The notes beneath the pieces were generated by a model, which was not told the DNA's origin, did no database searches, and worked only from the letters and a program-made list of their open reading frames with translations. A stretch of 46,379 bases of DNA from an uncultured Alphaproteobacteria bacterium (GTDB lineage: Bacteria > Pseudomonadota > Alphaproteobacteria > Rhodobacterales > Rhodobacteraceae): assembly GCA_902560505.1 (NCBI GenBank), contig CACELY010000006.1, positions 1 through 46,379 of the forward strand. The letters run 5' to 3'. The position numbers were made by a program, and so were the translations under genes. Shown here piece after piece: positions 8,605 through 18,781 of this stretch (the stretch's first letter is position 1; each line of letters opens with the position of its first letter).

Positions 8605-11154
8605 CTAGTTTAAATTTCTTATTCTTGATTGAGCCGCGGCCAACCTAGCTATCGGCACTCTATAAGGCGAACATGATATGTATTCAAAACCAACAGAGCG
8701 ACAAAAACTAATGGATGTCGGATCACCACCATGCTCACCGCACAAGCCTGTTACTATCTTTGAATTTGTATTTCTAGCTCTTTGAACTGCTATTTTAAGC
8801 AATTCACCCACACCCTCGACATCAATAGTTTTGAAGGGGTCGCCATTAAAAAGTCCTTTCTCTATATACTCTTTCATAAATCTATTAGAGTCATCTCTAC
8901 TCAAGCCATACGTCATTTGAGTTAAGTCATTTGTACCAAAACTCAAAAAATCACAGGATTGCGCAATGTCACCCGCTCTTAGCGCAGCTCTGGGAGTTTC
9001 AACCATTACTCCTAACTTATATTTAAGATCTACAAAATTGTTCTTATTTAATTGTGAAAAAACTTCTCTAATTCTATCTCTCACCAAATCAACTTCTTTA
9101 TTAGCGGAAATTAATGGTATCATAATTTCGGGATTTACTACTATTTTGTATTTCTCGAAAACCTCAATGGCCGCCAGAAAAATAGCTTGCACCTGCATAT
9201 CATATATCTCGGGAACCATCACACCAAGCCTCACCCCTCTTGTACCCAACATGGGATTGAACTCAGATAGATCTTTAATGCGATCAGCTAGTTGCTGTTC
9301 CGTCATCGCCATAAGATTTGCCGTCCTCTGAATTTCTTGTTGTGAATTTGGAAGAAACTCATGCAGAGGCGGATCTAAAAGCCTTATAGTCACAGGAAGG
9401 TTGGACATCTCTTTAAATAGGTCGATAAAATCTTCTTTCTGTATCGGCAGAAGCCTCTCAATTATTGATCCTCTTTCCTTATCACTGTTAGTGAGTATCA
9501 TTTGTCTAACTAGATTTATGCGATTGGAATCGGTGAACATGTGCTCCGTTCTACATAGGCCGATCCCATCTACTTCATAAAAAAGCGCTACTCGGGCATC
9601 TTCCACCGTATCAGCGTTTGCTCTTATTTGAATATCACAGAACTCATCAGCCCATTGCAAAAGTGTGCTAAACGTGCTTGTGGTCTCAGGTGGTCTTAGT
9701 TTTACTTTTTCAAGATATATGGCGCCTGTAGAACCATCTATTGTAATTTCATCGCCCTCGGATATTACATTGCCATCCTCTAATATCAGTAATTTTTCCT
9801 GTTCCTTAAAAACCACATTTCTTGTTCCTACGATACATGGTATTCCCATTCCTCTAGCTATAACGGCAGCATGGCTAGTCATCCCTCCTTTTACTGTTAA
9901 TACACCTTTTGATAGAGACATAGCATTGATGTCATCAGATATAGTCTCGGTCTTAATTAATATTGCATCAGTTTCAGTCGAGTTATATTGAATAACTTTA
10001 TTAGTAGACATAGCTACCCTTCCAGAGGCAGCCCCTGGGCTTGCTGGCACTCCCAAAAGTGCAACTTTCGGTTTTATATCTTCCGATACCGATGGATGAA
10101 GAAAAATATCTAGGTATTCAGGGTTAATTAGCAACAGTCCATCTTCTTTTTCAATTATATTTTCCTGAACTGATGTAACAACAAACTCAATAAACTTCTT
10201 ATGAGGTAATATTACCTCTTTTAAACCAATCAAAAACAATGTGTCGCCATCTAACAGAAAACTTACCTCTAATGGTGACTTAACTTTTTTTGTCAAACTC
10301 TCAATCAAACTAGGCAATGAATTAGGTTTGGGTACTTTGCTAACCTCCTCTTTGCTAACCGGGTTGAAAGCCGACTTTTTATCACTTTTATCTAATCGAA
10401 AGCACTGATAGCTTGACTTTCCTATATTATCATCAAAGTTCTTAACTTTAAAATATTCCACTGGCTTGTCTTCAATACCAAAGTGCATTTCTTGTAGAAT
10501 TATTGGTATTAACTCCTCACTCTTCCTACCACTGACATCCCGAAGTATTTTCTGAGTAGGACTAATCCAACCTTTATAAATTGAGGTGATTACTTCTATT
10601 AATTGCTCTGAAATATTTCTTGGAAAAGTTGAACCAGTTTCTAATGAGATTAATTTTTTTATCCTGCTAATTTGATCAGGACTGCCTTCTTCAAAAACGG
10701 ATTCTGGCCTTTTTGGATTTTCTAATAATCGGCGAAGTTCATCACAGGTTTCAAGATCTATATTATATACAGTCGAAGAAAACATTCCAAGAAAGCTAAA
10801 GTAAATCTGTGATGCCTTTCTAATCCCTACCGTCTTTTTAAGGATCTCATAACTGCGATCGTCAAGCCCAATATAAAGAAATGGCTCATTTTTTAGGGAA
10901 AGATCTATAACTGGACTAGGCCTGATTACCAATAATTTGTTCTTAAAGTGTGAGAGAATTTCAGCTGGAACGCATTTTTTCTCAAATATTTCTTTAACCA
11001 ATTCACCAGAAAGGAATACTGTATCAGGCACAGGAAACTGCCACTTTTTAGCCAAGCTGAGGTTGCACGCTTTGTACCCAAACTCATCTATTTTTTTTTG
11101 ATCATCTGGTATCTCATTAAATAAATATCTAGAGCTTAAATTTGTATCATTCAT
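8605..11154 (-). CDS. Pyruvate phosphate dikinase-like PEP-utilising protein with divergent N-terminal nucleotide-binding domain
   Basis: Conserved VKGGMTSHAAVIARGMGIPC (phospho-His), GIGLCRTEHMF, RLLDPPLHEF, FGTNDLTQM, CGEHGGDPTSI and SCSPYRVPIARLAAAQ. The N-terminal ATP-grasp motifs of PPDK are not recognisable. Confidence 0.85.
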   Translation of the reverse strand: MNDTNLSSRYLFNEIPDDQKKIDEFGYKACNLSLAKKWQFPVPDTVFLSGELVKEIFEKKCVPAEILSHFKNKLLVIRPSPVIDLSLKNEPFLYIGLDDRSYEILKKTVGIRKASQIYFSFLGMFSSTVYNIDLETCDELRRLLENPKRPESVFEEGSPDQISRIKKLISLETGSTFPRNISEQLIEVITSIYKGWISPTQKILRDVSGRKSEELIPIILQEMHFGIEDKPVEYFKVKNFDDNIGKSSYQCFRLDKSDKKSAFNPVSKEEVSKVPKPNSLPSLIESLTKKVKSPLEVSFLLDGDTLFLIGLKEVILPHKKFIEFVVTSVQENIIEKEDGLLLINPEYLDIFLHPSVSEDIKPKVALLGVPASPGAASGRVAMSTNKVIQYNSTETDAILIKTETISDDINAMSLSKGVLTVKGGMTSHAAVIARGMGIPCIVGTRNVVFKEQEKLLILEDGNVISEGDEITIDGSTGAIYLEKVKLRPPETTSTFSTLLQWADEFCDIQIRANADTVEDARVALFYEVDGIGLCRTEHMFTDSNRINLVRQMILTNSDKERGSIIERLLPIQKEDFIDLFKEMSNLPVTIRLLDPPLHEFLPNSQQEIQRTANLMAMTEQQLADRIKDLSEFNPMLGTRGVRLGVMVPEIYDMQVQAIFLAAIEVFEKYKIVVNPEIMIPLISANKEVDLVRDRIREVFSQLNKNNFVDLKYKLGVMVETPRAALRAGDIAQSCDFLSFGTNDLTQMTYGLSRDDSNRFMKEYIEKGLFNGDPFKTIDVEGVGELLKIAVQRARNTNSKIVTGLCGEHGGDPTSISFCRSVGFEYISCSPYRVPIARLAAAQSRIRNLN

Positions 11155-13208
11155 TTTTTGTCCAATTCCGAAAATACTACAACTCTATCCATAGTTTCCC
11201 GAATTTGATTCAAAAATGAATATCGTAAAATCCGGAGCGCATTATCTTCACAATTAATTTGCACATTATCAAGAAACTGATTGACAGAATCCACCATTGA
11301 ATTCAATTCAATAAGAGCAGTCTTGAAATCTTTGCGTTTCAAGCTGCCTTCTACTTGCTCTTTGGTTAACATCAATTGTTTTTGTACTAATTTATCTTCT
11401 TCAGTTGCAGTTTCTTTAGAAAATTCTTTCTCAGCACCTAAGACCTCTTGATTAGAACTTAAGAAATTAGAAACTCTCTTGTAGACTGCTAAAACCCTTA
11501 CCCCAGAATTGGAAGAAATAAATGCATTTATCTGAGCTATCATATCCGGCAAGATGGGCAAAAAATCTAGCTTGTAATGCTCGACCACTGCCTGTACCAC
11601 CTTTTTTTGATAATTTTTTTCTGTAAGGTAATATACTATTCTTTCTTTTAAAAAGCGCTGCAAAGAGGGCTTATCAAAATTATCCTCCGCTAGGTCAATC
11701 AAGTAATCTAAATCAATATCTAACTTGTTCTCTAGTATTATTCTTATTATCGCCAAAGCTGCTCTCCTTAAAGCAAAGGGATCTTTATTTCCAGTAGGCC
11801 TAATACCAATCTTCCAAAGGGAGGTTAAATAATCAATTTTATCACTGATTGAGAGCACGATTGAAAGCGGGTGTTTTGGAACGACATCGTTGGAACCAAC
11901 GGGAAGATAATGATCTCGGATCGCGTCAGCTACCACTTTTTTAAAACCCTCAGCTTTAGCATAATGAGCCCCCATTATACCCTGCAAAGAAGGAAACTCT
12001 GCTACAACGTTAGAAACAAGGTCAGCCTTGATAAGTGTTGCAGCCTTACTTACCTCATCCCTTTCGAGTTCAAATTGCCCGGCAAGTATTGCAGAAATCT
12101 TCACTATTCTTTCTACTCTATTATACTGAGAGCCCAACTTTTCATGAAATTTAACACTTTTCAATTTATCATTCCAGGCCATCATTCCATGATGTTTCAC
12201 CAGATCTAGATCATTTTGATAAAAGAAAATAGCATCTTTTAATCTTGAATTTAAAACCCGCATATTGCCAGAAAGAATGGTTTTTTGTTGATCATGAGTT
12301 TTTAAATCAGTAACCACCAAAAATCCTTCAACCTTACCGTTAGTACTACTTCTTAGAGACAAGAACTTTTGATGCTCTCTCATAGAAGAGATAATCACTT
12401 CTTCAGGTATGGAAAGTAATTCTTCGGGAATCTTGCCTAGTAAGGGAACCGGAAATTCTGTTAACCCGACTATTTCCTCTAAAAGTTTATCATCCTCAAT
12501 TAAATAATATCCTCTAGCTTCAGCTAGTTTCTTACCTTCTTGGACAATTATTTTTTTACGATCCTGAGGCTGGAGGATAACTTTACCGTTTGCAATCTTT
12601 TCCTGATAATCGTTGATAGATTTAAAATCAAAAAACTCTGGATGCATCACATGATGTGCTCTGGTAACAATATCTGATTCAATATCTCTTACATGCAAGG
12701 GTACTCTTTCCCGTTTCTCATTTTCAAAAAGAACAGCAGTTATACTTCTAAGTGGTCTAACCCACTTGAGAGAATAATTATCGCCCCAGTACATAGATTT
12801 TGGCCAATTAAACTCTTGAATAATCTCGGTAAAAATCCGCGATAAAATGGTTGATAAGGGTTGAGTATTTATCTTTAAAGTGTAAACATAGAATGATCCC
12901 TTAGTAGTTTTTTTTTCTTGTAGATCGGTTCTCTGGATCTTATTTTTTTTCAAAAAACCATTGATTGCATTTGCAGGTGCTCCCAACCTAGGTCCACGTA
13001 TTTCTTTGATGCTTTCCTTCACTTCAATTGATATATTTTCGAGAATAATTCCCAATCTCGTTGGTGTGACAAAAGGGACCATTCCAACAAAAATCAAACC
13101 GTTTTCATTAACTTTTTTTAAAGTTAAGACTTCCAGTTGACGCATAGCGTGTGCTTGCATTTTTGCAGGTATCTCTTCAGAGATCAGTTCCAATATAAAA
13201 TCGTTCAA
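11151..13208 (-). CDS. glyS: Glycyl-tRNA synthetase beta subunit
   Basis: LILELISEEIPAKMQAHAMRQL-type N-terminus, EFPSLQGIMGAHYAKAEG, DKIDYLTSLWKIGIRPTGNKDPFALRRAALAIIRI. Confidence 0.96.
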   Translation of the reverse strand: MNDFILELISEEIPAKMQAHAMRQLEVLTLKKVNENGLIFVGMVPFVTPTRLGIILENISIEVKESIKEIRGPRLGAPANAINGFLKKNKIQRTDLQEKKTTKGSFYVYTLKINTQPLSTILSRIFTEIIQEFNWPKSMYWGDNYSLKWVRPLRSITAVLFENEKRERVPLHVRDIESDIVTRAHHVMHPEFFDFKSINDYQEKIANGKVILQPQDRKKIIVQEGKKLAEARGYYLIEDDKLLEEIVGLTEFPVPLLGKIPEELLSIPEEVIISSMREHQKFLSLRSSTNGKVEGFLVVTDLKTHDQQKTILSGNMRVLNSRLKDAIFFYQNDLDLVKHHGMMAWNDKLKSVKFHEKLGSQYNRVERIVKISAILAGQFELERDEVSKAATLIKADLVSNVVAEFPSLQGIMGAHYAKAEGFKKVVADAIRDHYLPVGSNDVVPKHPLSIVLSISDKIDYLTSLWKIGIRPTGNKDPFALRRAALAIIRIILENKLDIDLDYLIDLAEDNFDKPSLQRFLKERIVYYLTEKNYQKKVVQAVVEHYKLDFLPILPDMIAQINAFISSNSGVRVLAVYKRVSNFLSSNQEVLGAEKEFSKETATEEDKLVQKQLMLTKEQVEGSLKRKDFKTALIELNSMVDSVNQFLDNVQINCEDNALRILRYSFLNQIRETMDRVVVFSELDKK

Positions 13209-13210
13209 CT

Positions 13211-13654
13211 CTATTCTTTCTTATACTTAGTATTTAATTGCCTCCAACGATAACTTCTTCCATCTGGATAAATAGCTATTACATCGTCAATGCCGTCAAA
13301 CTCTTCTCTTTTTATTAAAAAGGCAGATGCTTTACCATTTTCTAAATCTTTTGTTATTCTTTCAGCATTAAAACACTTAAACCAAAAAGGTGCGGTAAGG
13401 GGTGTTGGTTTCTCGTATTTAGGAAGACTAATATCATCCAATATATCGACAACAAAGCATTCTCTGAGCTTTAAACCTGAACTTTCAGAATCTATTCCTT
13501 GATAGTAGGAAATTTCATACCTCTTCTCACCTAATAAAATATTTTGCCTAATATCTATTGAGTCATAGTAGGCATAATTTTGAAAGTAAAACAACGCCCC
13601 TGTAAAAATGACAACACTAGATAAAAATAAAGTAATGAAACGTCTTCCGTTCAT
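13211..13654 (-). CDS. Small membrane-anchored protein between glyQ and glyS (possibly DUF6446-like)
   Basis: 147-aa ORF with an N-terminal TM (FITLFLSSVVIFTGALFYFQNY), abutting both synthetase genes. The family name is from memory of Rhodobacterales synteny and was not searched. Confidence 0.7.
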   Translation of the reverse strand: MNGRRFITLFLSSVVIFTGALFYFQNYAYYDSIDIRQNILLGEKRYEISYYQGIDSESSGLKLRECFVVDILDDISLPKYEKPTPLTAPFWFKCFNAERITKDLENGKASAFLIKREEFDGIDDVIAIYPDGRSYRWRQLNTKYKKE

Positions 13655-14568
13655 TATACTCTCAATGAAACTTCATCTATATAGGCATCTGCACACAACT
13701 TAGCCAATGCTCTTACTCGGCCAATATATACTTGACGTTGGGCGGTAGAAATTACTCCTCTTGAGTCAAGTACATTAAATAGGTGTGAAGCTTTTATACA
13801 CTGATCGTATGCAGGTTGGACAAGAATATTTTTTTTTGACGAGGACTTCTCCTCGAGGTCCCCCATTCCTAGTATTTCTTGACATATTTTCTCTGCATCA
13901 TCGAAATGGCGAAAAATAATTTCTGTGTTTGCAACATTAAAATTCCACTCACTATACTGCTTTTCTGCTTTGAGAAAAATATCTGAGTATTTTATTGGTC
14001 TTTGACTATTTGGGGAATTGTAAGGTAAATTCATCACAGATTCACACTCCAAAATAAACATTGCAAGTCTTTCGAGACCATAAGTAATCTCTCCTGTAAC
14101 CGGTTTGCAATCATGTCCCCCTACTTGTTGGAAGTAAGTGAATTGACTAATCTCCATACCGTCACACCAAACTTCCCAACCTAGTCCCCATGCACCCAAC
14201 GTAGGACTTTCCCAGTCGTCCTCTACGAATCTGATATCGTGTACTTTGTTATCAATACCCAGAACCTTTAAACTTTCCAGGTACATTTCTTTAAACATTA
14301 TAGGTGAAGGCTTCATAACAACTTGGAACTGATAATAGTGTTGCAATCGATTAGGGCTATCTCCATAACGACCATCAGAGGGTCGCCGACAGGGTTGGAC
14401 ATAAGCAGCTGACCAATGATCGGGGCCTAAGCTCCTTAAGGTTGTCGCTGGATGAAAAGTTCCTGCTCCTACTTCCAAATCGTAAGGCTGCAGAACAACG
14501 CACCCCTTTTCAGACCAAAATTTCTGTAGCAATAAAATGATTTGTTGAAAACAATCTGGCTTTTGCAT
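13654..14568 (-). CDS. glyQ: Glycyl-tRNA synthetase alpha subunit
   Basis: [75 protein letters not shown]. Confidence 0.97.
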   Translation of the reverse strand: MQKPDCFQQIILLLQKFWSEKGCVVLQPYDLEVGAGTFHPATTLRSLGPDHWSAAYVQPCRRPSDGRYGDSPNRLQHYYQFQVVMKPSPIMFKEMYLESLKVLGIDNKVHDIRFVEDDWESPTLGAWGLGWEVWCDGMEISQFTYFQQVGGHDCKPVTGEITYGLERLAMFILECESVMNLPYNSPNSQRPIKYSDIFLKAEKQYSEWNFNVANTEIIFRHFDDAEKICQEILGMGDLEEKSSSKKNILVQPAYDQCIKASHLFNVLDSRGVISTAQRQVYIGRVRALAKLCADAYIDEVSLRV

Positions 14569-14614
14569 TAGTGAGCTTTATTCATTTTACCTGGGCTAGT
14601 AGCTTTTTTAATTT

Positions 14615-15304
14615 TCAGCTGGTTAGTCTTATAAACTCATTCTTCTTCTCTGAGTCATTTAGAAAAACACCAGTGAAGTGCATCGTTTTCATTATGGATC
14701 CGTGTTTCTTAACACCTCTCGAAGACATGCAGTGATGTTCTGCTTCAATTACGACTCCAACTCCTAAACAATCTAAGTGAGTTTGTAAACAGTTACCTAT
14801 TTCAGCCGTCATTTTTTCCTGCACCTGCAAACGCCGTGCAAAAACTTCAACTAGTCGAGCAAGTTTTGATAGTCCCACCACTTTATTATTTGGAATATAT
14901 CCAATGTGAACCTTGCCCACAATTGGCGCAAAATGATGTTCGCAAAAACTGTGGAAGCTTACATCTTTTAAACTAATCATTTCTTTGTAACCATCTACTT
15001 CTTCGAAAGTCTTATTAAGTATCTCTACAGGATTCTGAGTGTACCCAGCAAACCATTCTTTATACGCCTTTAAAATTCTTTTTGGCGTCTCTCTCAGTCC
15101 CTCTCTTTCTGGGTTCTCGCCTATCCATCTTAATAGCAACTCGAGCGCTCTTTTTGCATCATTATTTGATACACCGTTCCTAAATTCTTTTTCTGCAGTT
15201 CCAGAAAGATTTTTTTCCACAATATTCACTTGATTTTCCCCGTAAACTTTCAGATTGTTACTATTAAATGTCCATATAATAGTATATAAACTAGTAATTG
15301 ACAT
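14615..15304 (-). CDS. folE: GTP cyclohydrolase I
   Basis: REGLRETPKRILKAYKEWFAGY, FHSFCEHHFAPIVGKVHIGYIPN, AEHHCMSSRGVKKHGS. The true start may be internal to the ORF. Confidence 0.95.
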   Translation of the reverse strand: MSITSLYTIIWTFNSNNLKVYGENQVNIVEKNLSGTAEKEFRNGVSNNDAKRALELLLRWIGENPEREGLRETPKRILKAYKEWFAGYTQNPVEILNKTFEEVDGYKEMISLKDVSFHSFCEHHFAPIVGKVHIGYIPNNKVVGLSKLARLVEVFARRLQVQEKMTAEIGNCLQTHLDCLGVGVVIEAEHHCMSSRGVKKHGSIMKTMHFTGVFLNDSEKKNEFIRLTS

Positions 15305-15427
15305 TTTGAAATATATTTAGATGTTTTTTACGAAAGAATGGATTAAATTTTTTTGAAGAAGCCCAGTAATTTTTATGAAAACAACCGGTATGGTCATATT
15401 AATAAACGCGAAAAATAAAATCGCTTA

Positions 15428-16471
15428 ATGGAAGAAACCTATCTTGATATTTTGAGGCCCGATGATTGGCATGTACATTTGCGCGAGGGGGAACTTCTAT
15501 CAAGTGTTCTACCTTATACCTATGAAAACTTTGGTTCAGCGCTCATAATGCCTAACTTAGATACTCCTATTACGAATATTTCTTTAGCTGAAAACTATTA
15601 TAATGAGATCTGTAAAAAGATTCCAACTGGAACAGAGTTTACCCCAAATATGACACTCTATTTAACAAATCATTTGAGCAAAGATGAGATCAAAAAAGTT
15701 AGCACTCACAAACATATAAAGGCCATCAAGATGTACCCAAAAGGAGCGACGACCAATTCAGACTCTGGGATATCAGATTTTAAAGATTTTTATAAAATGT
15801 TTGAAGTGATGGAAGAAAGTGGCGTCATACTGTCTATACATGGCGAGGTTACAGATGAAAAGGTTGATGTATTTGAAAGAGAGAGCGTATTTATCGAAAA
15901 AGTTTTGACAAAAATAATCAAGCAATTTCCAAGTTTAAAAATAGTTTTAGAGCATATCACTTCTGCGGATGCAGTAAAATTCATAAACGAACAAAGTATG
16001 GTTGCAGCTACAATCACCATTCATCACTTGATGGTAAATAGAAACATAATGCTTTCAAAGGGAATAAGACCAGATTTTTATTGTGCACCAATATTAAAGA
16101 AAGAATATGATCGTCTTGCTCTTGTGCAAGCTGCAACATCTGGTAACTGTAAATTTTTTCTTGGTACAGACAGCGCTCCTCATGTCGAGGGTAAAAAAAT
16201 AGCTCCCTGTGGATGTGCTGGAATATTTAGTAGTCCTTTTGCAATTCCACTTTTGATACAGTTGTTCGAAGAACATCGGTCTTTGAAGAAAATTGAACCC
16301 TTTGTGTCTAGAAATGGTCGTGCATTTTATGGCTTAAGGCAACATAGAGATAGGGTAAGATATGTAAAAAGGCTTAAATCGATAGAAGTGATAAAAGATA
16401 TTAAGACCAGTGATGGGAAAATAACGGTCTTTAACCCTTACAGTGAAATTTATTGGGAAAAAGAAAATTAA
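15428..16471 (+). CDS. pyrC: Dihydroorotase (E. coli-like class)
   Basis: LRPDDWHVHLREGELL metal motif, MPNLDTPITN, IKMYPKGATTNSDSG, LGTDSAPHVEGKK. Confidence 0.95.
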   Translation: MEETYLDILRPDDWHVHLREGELLSSVLPYTYENFGSALIMPNLDTPITNISLAENYYNEICKKIPTGTEFTPNMTLYLTNHLSKDEIKKVSTHKHIKAIKMYPKGATTNSDSGISDFKDFYKMFEVMEESGVILSIHGEVTDEKVDVFERESVFIEKVLTKIIKQFPSLKIVLEHITSADAVKFINEQSMVAATITIHHLMVNRNIMLSKGIRPDFYCAPILKKEYDRLALVQAATSGNCKFFLGTDSAPHVEGKKIAPCGCAGIFSSPFAIPLLIQLFEEHRSLKKIEPFVSRNGRAFYGLRQHRDRVRYVKRLKSIEVIKDIKTSDGKITVFNPYSEIYWEKEN

Positions 16472-16490
16472 TACAATTTTGTGAGGAAAA

Positions 16491-17162
16491 ATGAACATAG
16501 CTGAACGATCGAGAAACACCGCAAAAATTCTCATCGATATTGGAGCAATTAACTTTAGCCTGGCGACACCTTTTAGACTGTCATCTGGCTTTTTGTCGCC
16601 AAGCTACATCGACTGCAGAAAGATTATTGCATATCCATCAGCTTTCAAATCAATTACAGATATGATGATAGATACCATAAAATTCGATATGGACTCCCAA
16701 TCGCCAAATTACATTATAGGTGGTGAGACTGCAGGAATCCCGTTTGGTGCAGTTATAGCTGGAAAAATGGAGCTACCATTTTCTTATATAAGAAAAAAAG
16801 CAAAGGACCATGGAAAAAATAAATTGATTGAGGGGGATATTTTTAAGGAAAGACATAGCTTACTTGTAGAAGACCTAATGACAGATGGAAAATCCAAAAT
16901 AAATTTTGTCGAAAACATCCGATCGCAAGGTATTCAGTGTAATCTCAGTTTGGTTGTCTTCAAGTACAACATATTTAAAGAAGCTGACAATTCAATGAAA
17001 AGAAATAATATAAAAGTATATCATCTAACCGATTGGGAAGAAGTATATAACCAAATGCGTTTGATGAATACGTTTGAAGCTAGCATTCTTCTAGAAATAA
17101 GAAAATTTTTAGATGATCCTGTTGCTTGGTCAAACTATAAAAACGAGATTGCAACATTGTGA
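16491..17162 (+). CDS. pyrE: Orotate phosphoribosyltransferase
   Basis: FRLSSGFLSPSYIDCRKII, IGGETAGIPFGAVIAGKM, YIRKKAKDHGK, LLVEDLMTDGKSK; directly downstream of pyrC. Confidence 0.94.
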   Translation: MNIAERSRNTAKILIDIGAINFSLATPFRLSSGFLSPSYIDCRKIIAYPSAFKSITDMMIDTIKFDMDSQSPNYIIGGETAGIPFGAVIAGKMELPFSYIRKKAKDHGKNKLIEGDIFKERHSLLVEDLMTDGKSKINFVENIRSQGIQCNLSLVVFKYNIFKEADNSMKRNNIKVYHLTDWEEVYNQMRLMNTFEASILLEIRKFLDDPVAWSNYKNEIATL

Positions 17163-17169
17163 ATTAAAG

Positions 17170-17856
17170 CTAATTATTTTTTTTACCGGTTAAATCCAGA
17201 TAAGTAAAAACATGTAAAGTATCTAAGTCTTTGTCAATCACCGCATGATCAGAGACTTTACCACCAAGCCTAAGGTAAAACTTCAATAAAGGAGGCAAAA
17301 AATTATTATCCATTTTTTGCTTATCCGAACCAATAATTGTTTTAATATCTAAAATGCTGTTTGATTTCTTTGTGATTGACAATTTTGGTCCTGAAAGCTG
17401 GCTTTTTTTTAATGATCTCAAAGAAGCCAAATGCTTTGGGTCGTTTGCTCCGGAGAAGCTGGTACATCCAAATATAAAATTCCTTCTACGATTCGAGATT
17501 AGTGAAGCAAGGTATTTAAAGGCAGTCAAAAGTAAAAATGGGTCTTTAGCCGTCTTATCGACACATAGTCTTCCAATCTCCATAGGTTTGAAAGGTATTC
17601 TGGTCAACTGGGTTAAGTCGTAATATTGCGCAGAATAGCTACACAGAATATCTTTCATGCTCGAAAACGATCTTGATCTAAAAACTAAAACTAACTTATC
17701 GTTTTTCTTTTCATCAAATATTAGGCAATGATCGGAAATTTTATCAAACTTGTCTTCATCCAAACCAGTTTCAGTTCCTCTAAAAACCTTTTGCCTAAAT
17801 TTTTGGGCTTTCATCCGATTAGCATCAGATTGACCAAACTCTATTCGGTATCTCAT
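17170..17856 (-). CDS. GNAT-like acyl-ACP acyltransferase (ornithine lipid OlsB/hemolysin-like family)
   Basis: MEIGRLCVDKTAKDPFLLLTAFKYLA, FIFGCTSFSGANDPKHLASL, LRLGGKVSDHAVIDKDLDTLHVFTYLDL match the OlsB family pattern. Confidence 0.78.
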   Translation of the reverse strand: MRYRIEFGQSDANRMKAQKFRQKVFRGTETGLDEDKFDKISDHCLIFDEKKNDKLVLVFRSRSFSSMKDILCSYSAQYYDLTQLTRIPFKPMEIGRLCVDKTAKDPFLLLTAFKYLASLISNRRRNFIFGCTSFSGANDPKHLASLRSLKKSQLSGPKLSITKKSNSILDIKTIIGSDKQKMDNNFLPPLLKFYLRLGGKVSDHAVIDKDLDTLHVFTYLDLTGKKNN

Positions 17857-17927
17857 TATTTGATCTTTCCTAAATTGGGCCTATATTGGTCCTACAACTA
17901 CTTTAATACATATATATATATCAACTA

Positions 17928-18290
17928 ATGGAAAATAAAAAGTTATCCCGTATGGCGTATGCCGTTACCCAACTAGGTGAGACAGAGCCACCATTTTCAC
18001 ACCCGGGGTTTCCTAGTGGAGAGGGAAAATTCCTTTGTGTTTGCTGTTCAAGTGAATTATTTTCTTCATCCGAGAAGTTTGAAAGTGGTTCGGGATGGCC
18101 TAGCTTTAGTAGCCCGTTATCAGAAGACACTGTGGCCTCAAAAATAGACCTTTCACACGGAATGAGAAGAAGAGAAGTGAATTGTAGTAGCTGTAAAGCA
18201 CACTTAGGGCATGTTTTTGAAGATGGTCCTGCTCCTACTGGTCTGAGGTATTGTATTAATGGTGTTGCCTTAAAATTCAAGCCAACTTAG
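17928..18290 (+). CDS. msrB: Peptide-methionine (R)-S-oxide reductase
   Basis: YAVTQLGETEPPFSHPGFPSGEGKFLCVCCSSELFSS, SGSGWPSF, CKAHLGHVFEDGPAPTGLRYCINGVALKF. Confidence 0.95.
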   Translation: MENKKLSRMAYAVTQLGETEPPFSHPGFPSGEGKFLCVCCSSELFSSSEKFESGSGWPSFSSPLSEDTVASKIDLSHGMRRREVNCSSCKAHLGHVFEDGPAPTGLRYCINGVALKFKPT

Positions 18291-18727
18291 TCTGGGATCC
18301 TTACGCCGCCAACACCGACATTTGAAAAAAATGTAGCAATTAATGATCTTTCCTCTGTATTTAAAGTGGTGGTATCTGTGTTCATTTGAAGAGACTTTCC
18401 ATCTTTCAAATTAAACTTTTCAAGCTTCTTTAATTTATTTTTTTTATTAAAGTAGAGGACTAAAACATCTCTCGAAATTACTTTGGGTTCAAAAAATAAT
18501 ATTCTATTGGTAACCTGTGAAGAATATATAAATATTGGCTCTTGGTTGCCTAAAATCAAAGCAGGTTCTCCTAATCTTGATTTTGCAAAAGACAAAGAAG
18601 TTTTATTGACTTTAAGTTCATCGACACTGTCCTGCACCGGCATGTAGCCATTATTGGCTTTAATTCCCGAACAAGTATTTAAGAAAGAACAAGCTAAAAC
18701 TAAAAGTATAATTTTTTGTTTAAACAT
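18287..18727 (-). CDS. Outer membrane assembly lipoprotein, BamE/SmpA-OmlA-like
   Basis: Lipoprotein-like N-terminus (LLVLACSFLNTCSG), LSFAKSRLGEPALILGNQEPIFIYSSQVTNRILFFEPKVISRDVLVLYFNKKNKL; divergent from the YceD gene as is common in Alphaproteobacteria. Confidence 0.72.
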   Translation of the reverse strand: MFKQKIILLVLACSFLNTCSGIKANNGYMPVQDSVDELKVNKTSLSFAKSRLGEPALILGNQEPIFIYSSQVTNRILFFEPKVISRDVLVLYFNKKNKLKKLEKFNLKDGKSLQMNTDTTTLNTEERSLIATFFSNVGVGGVRIPD

Positions 18728-18781
18728 ATTAAAATTGTTGATAGGTTTTTTTTCAAATTTTCAATAACTTGATGATATATC

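Noticed and set aside
17162-17184. AATTA-AAGC-TAATT followed by a T-run as terminator between pyrE and the OlsB-like gene
   Set aside because: Only a 5-bp all-AT stem, overlapping the stop codon of the convergent gene; too weak to call.
17921-18280. 119-aa minus-strand ORF opposite msrB
   Set aside because: Exact antisense shadow of a well-supported MsrB; no family resemblance.
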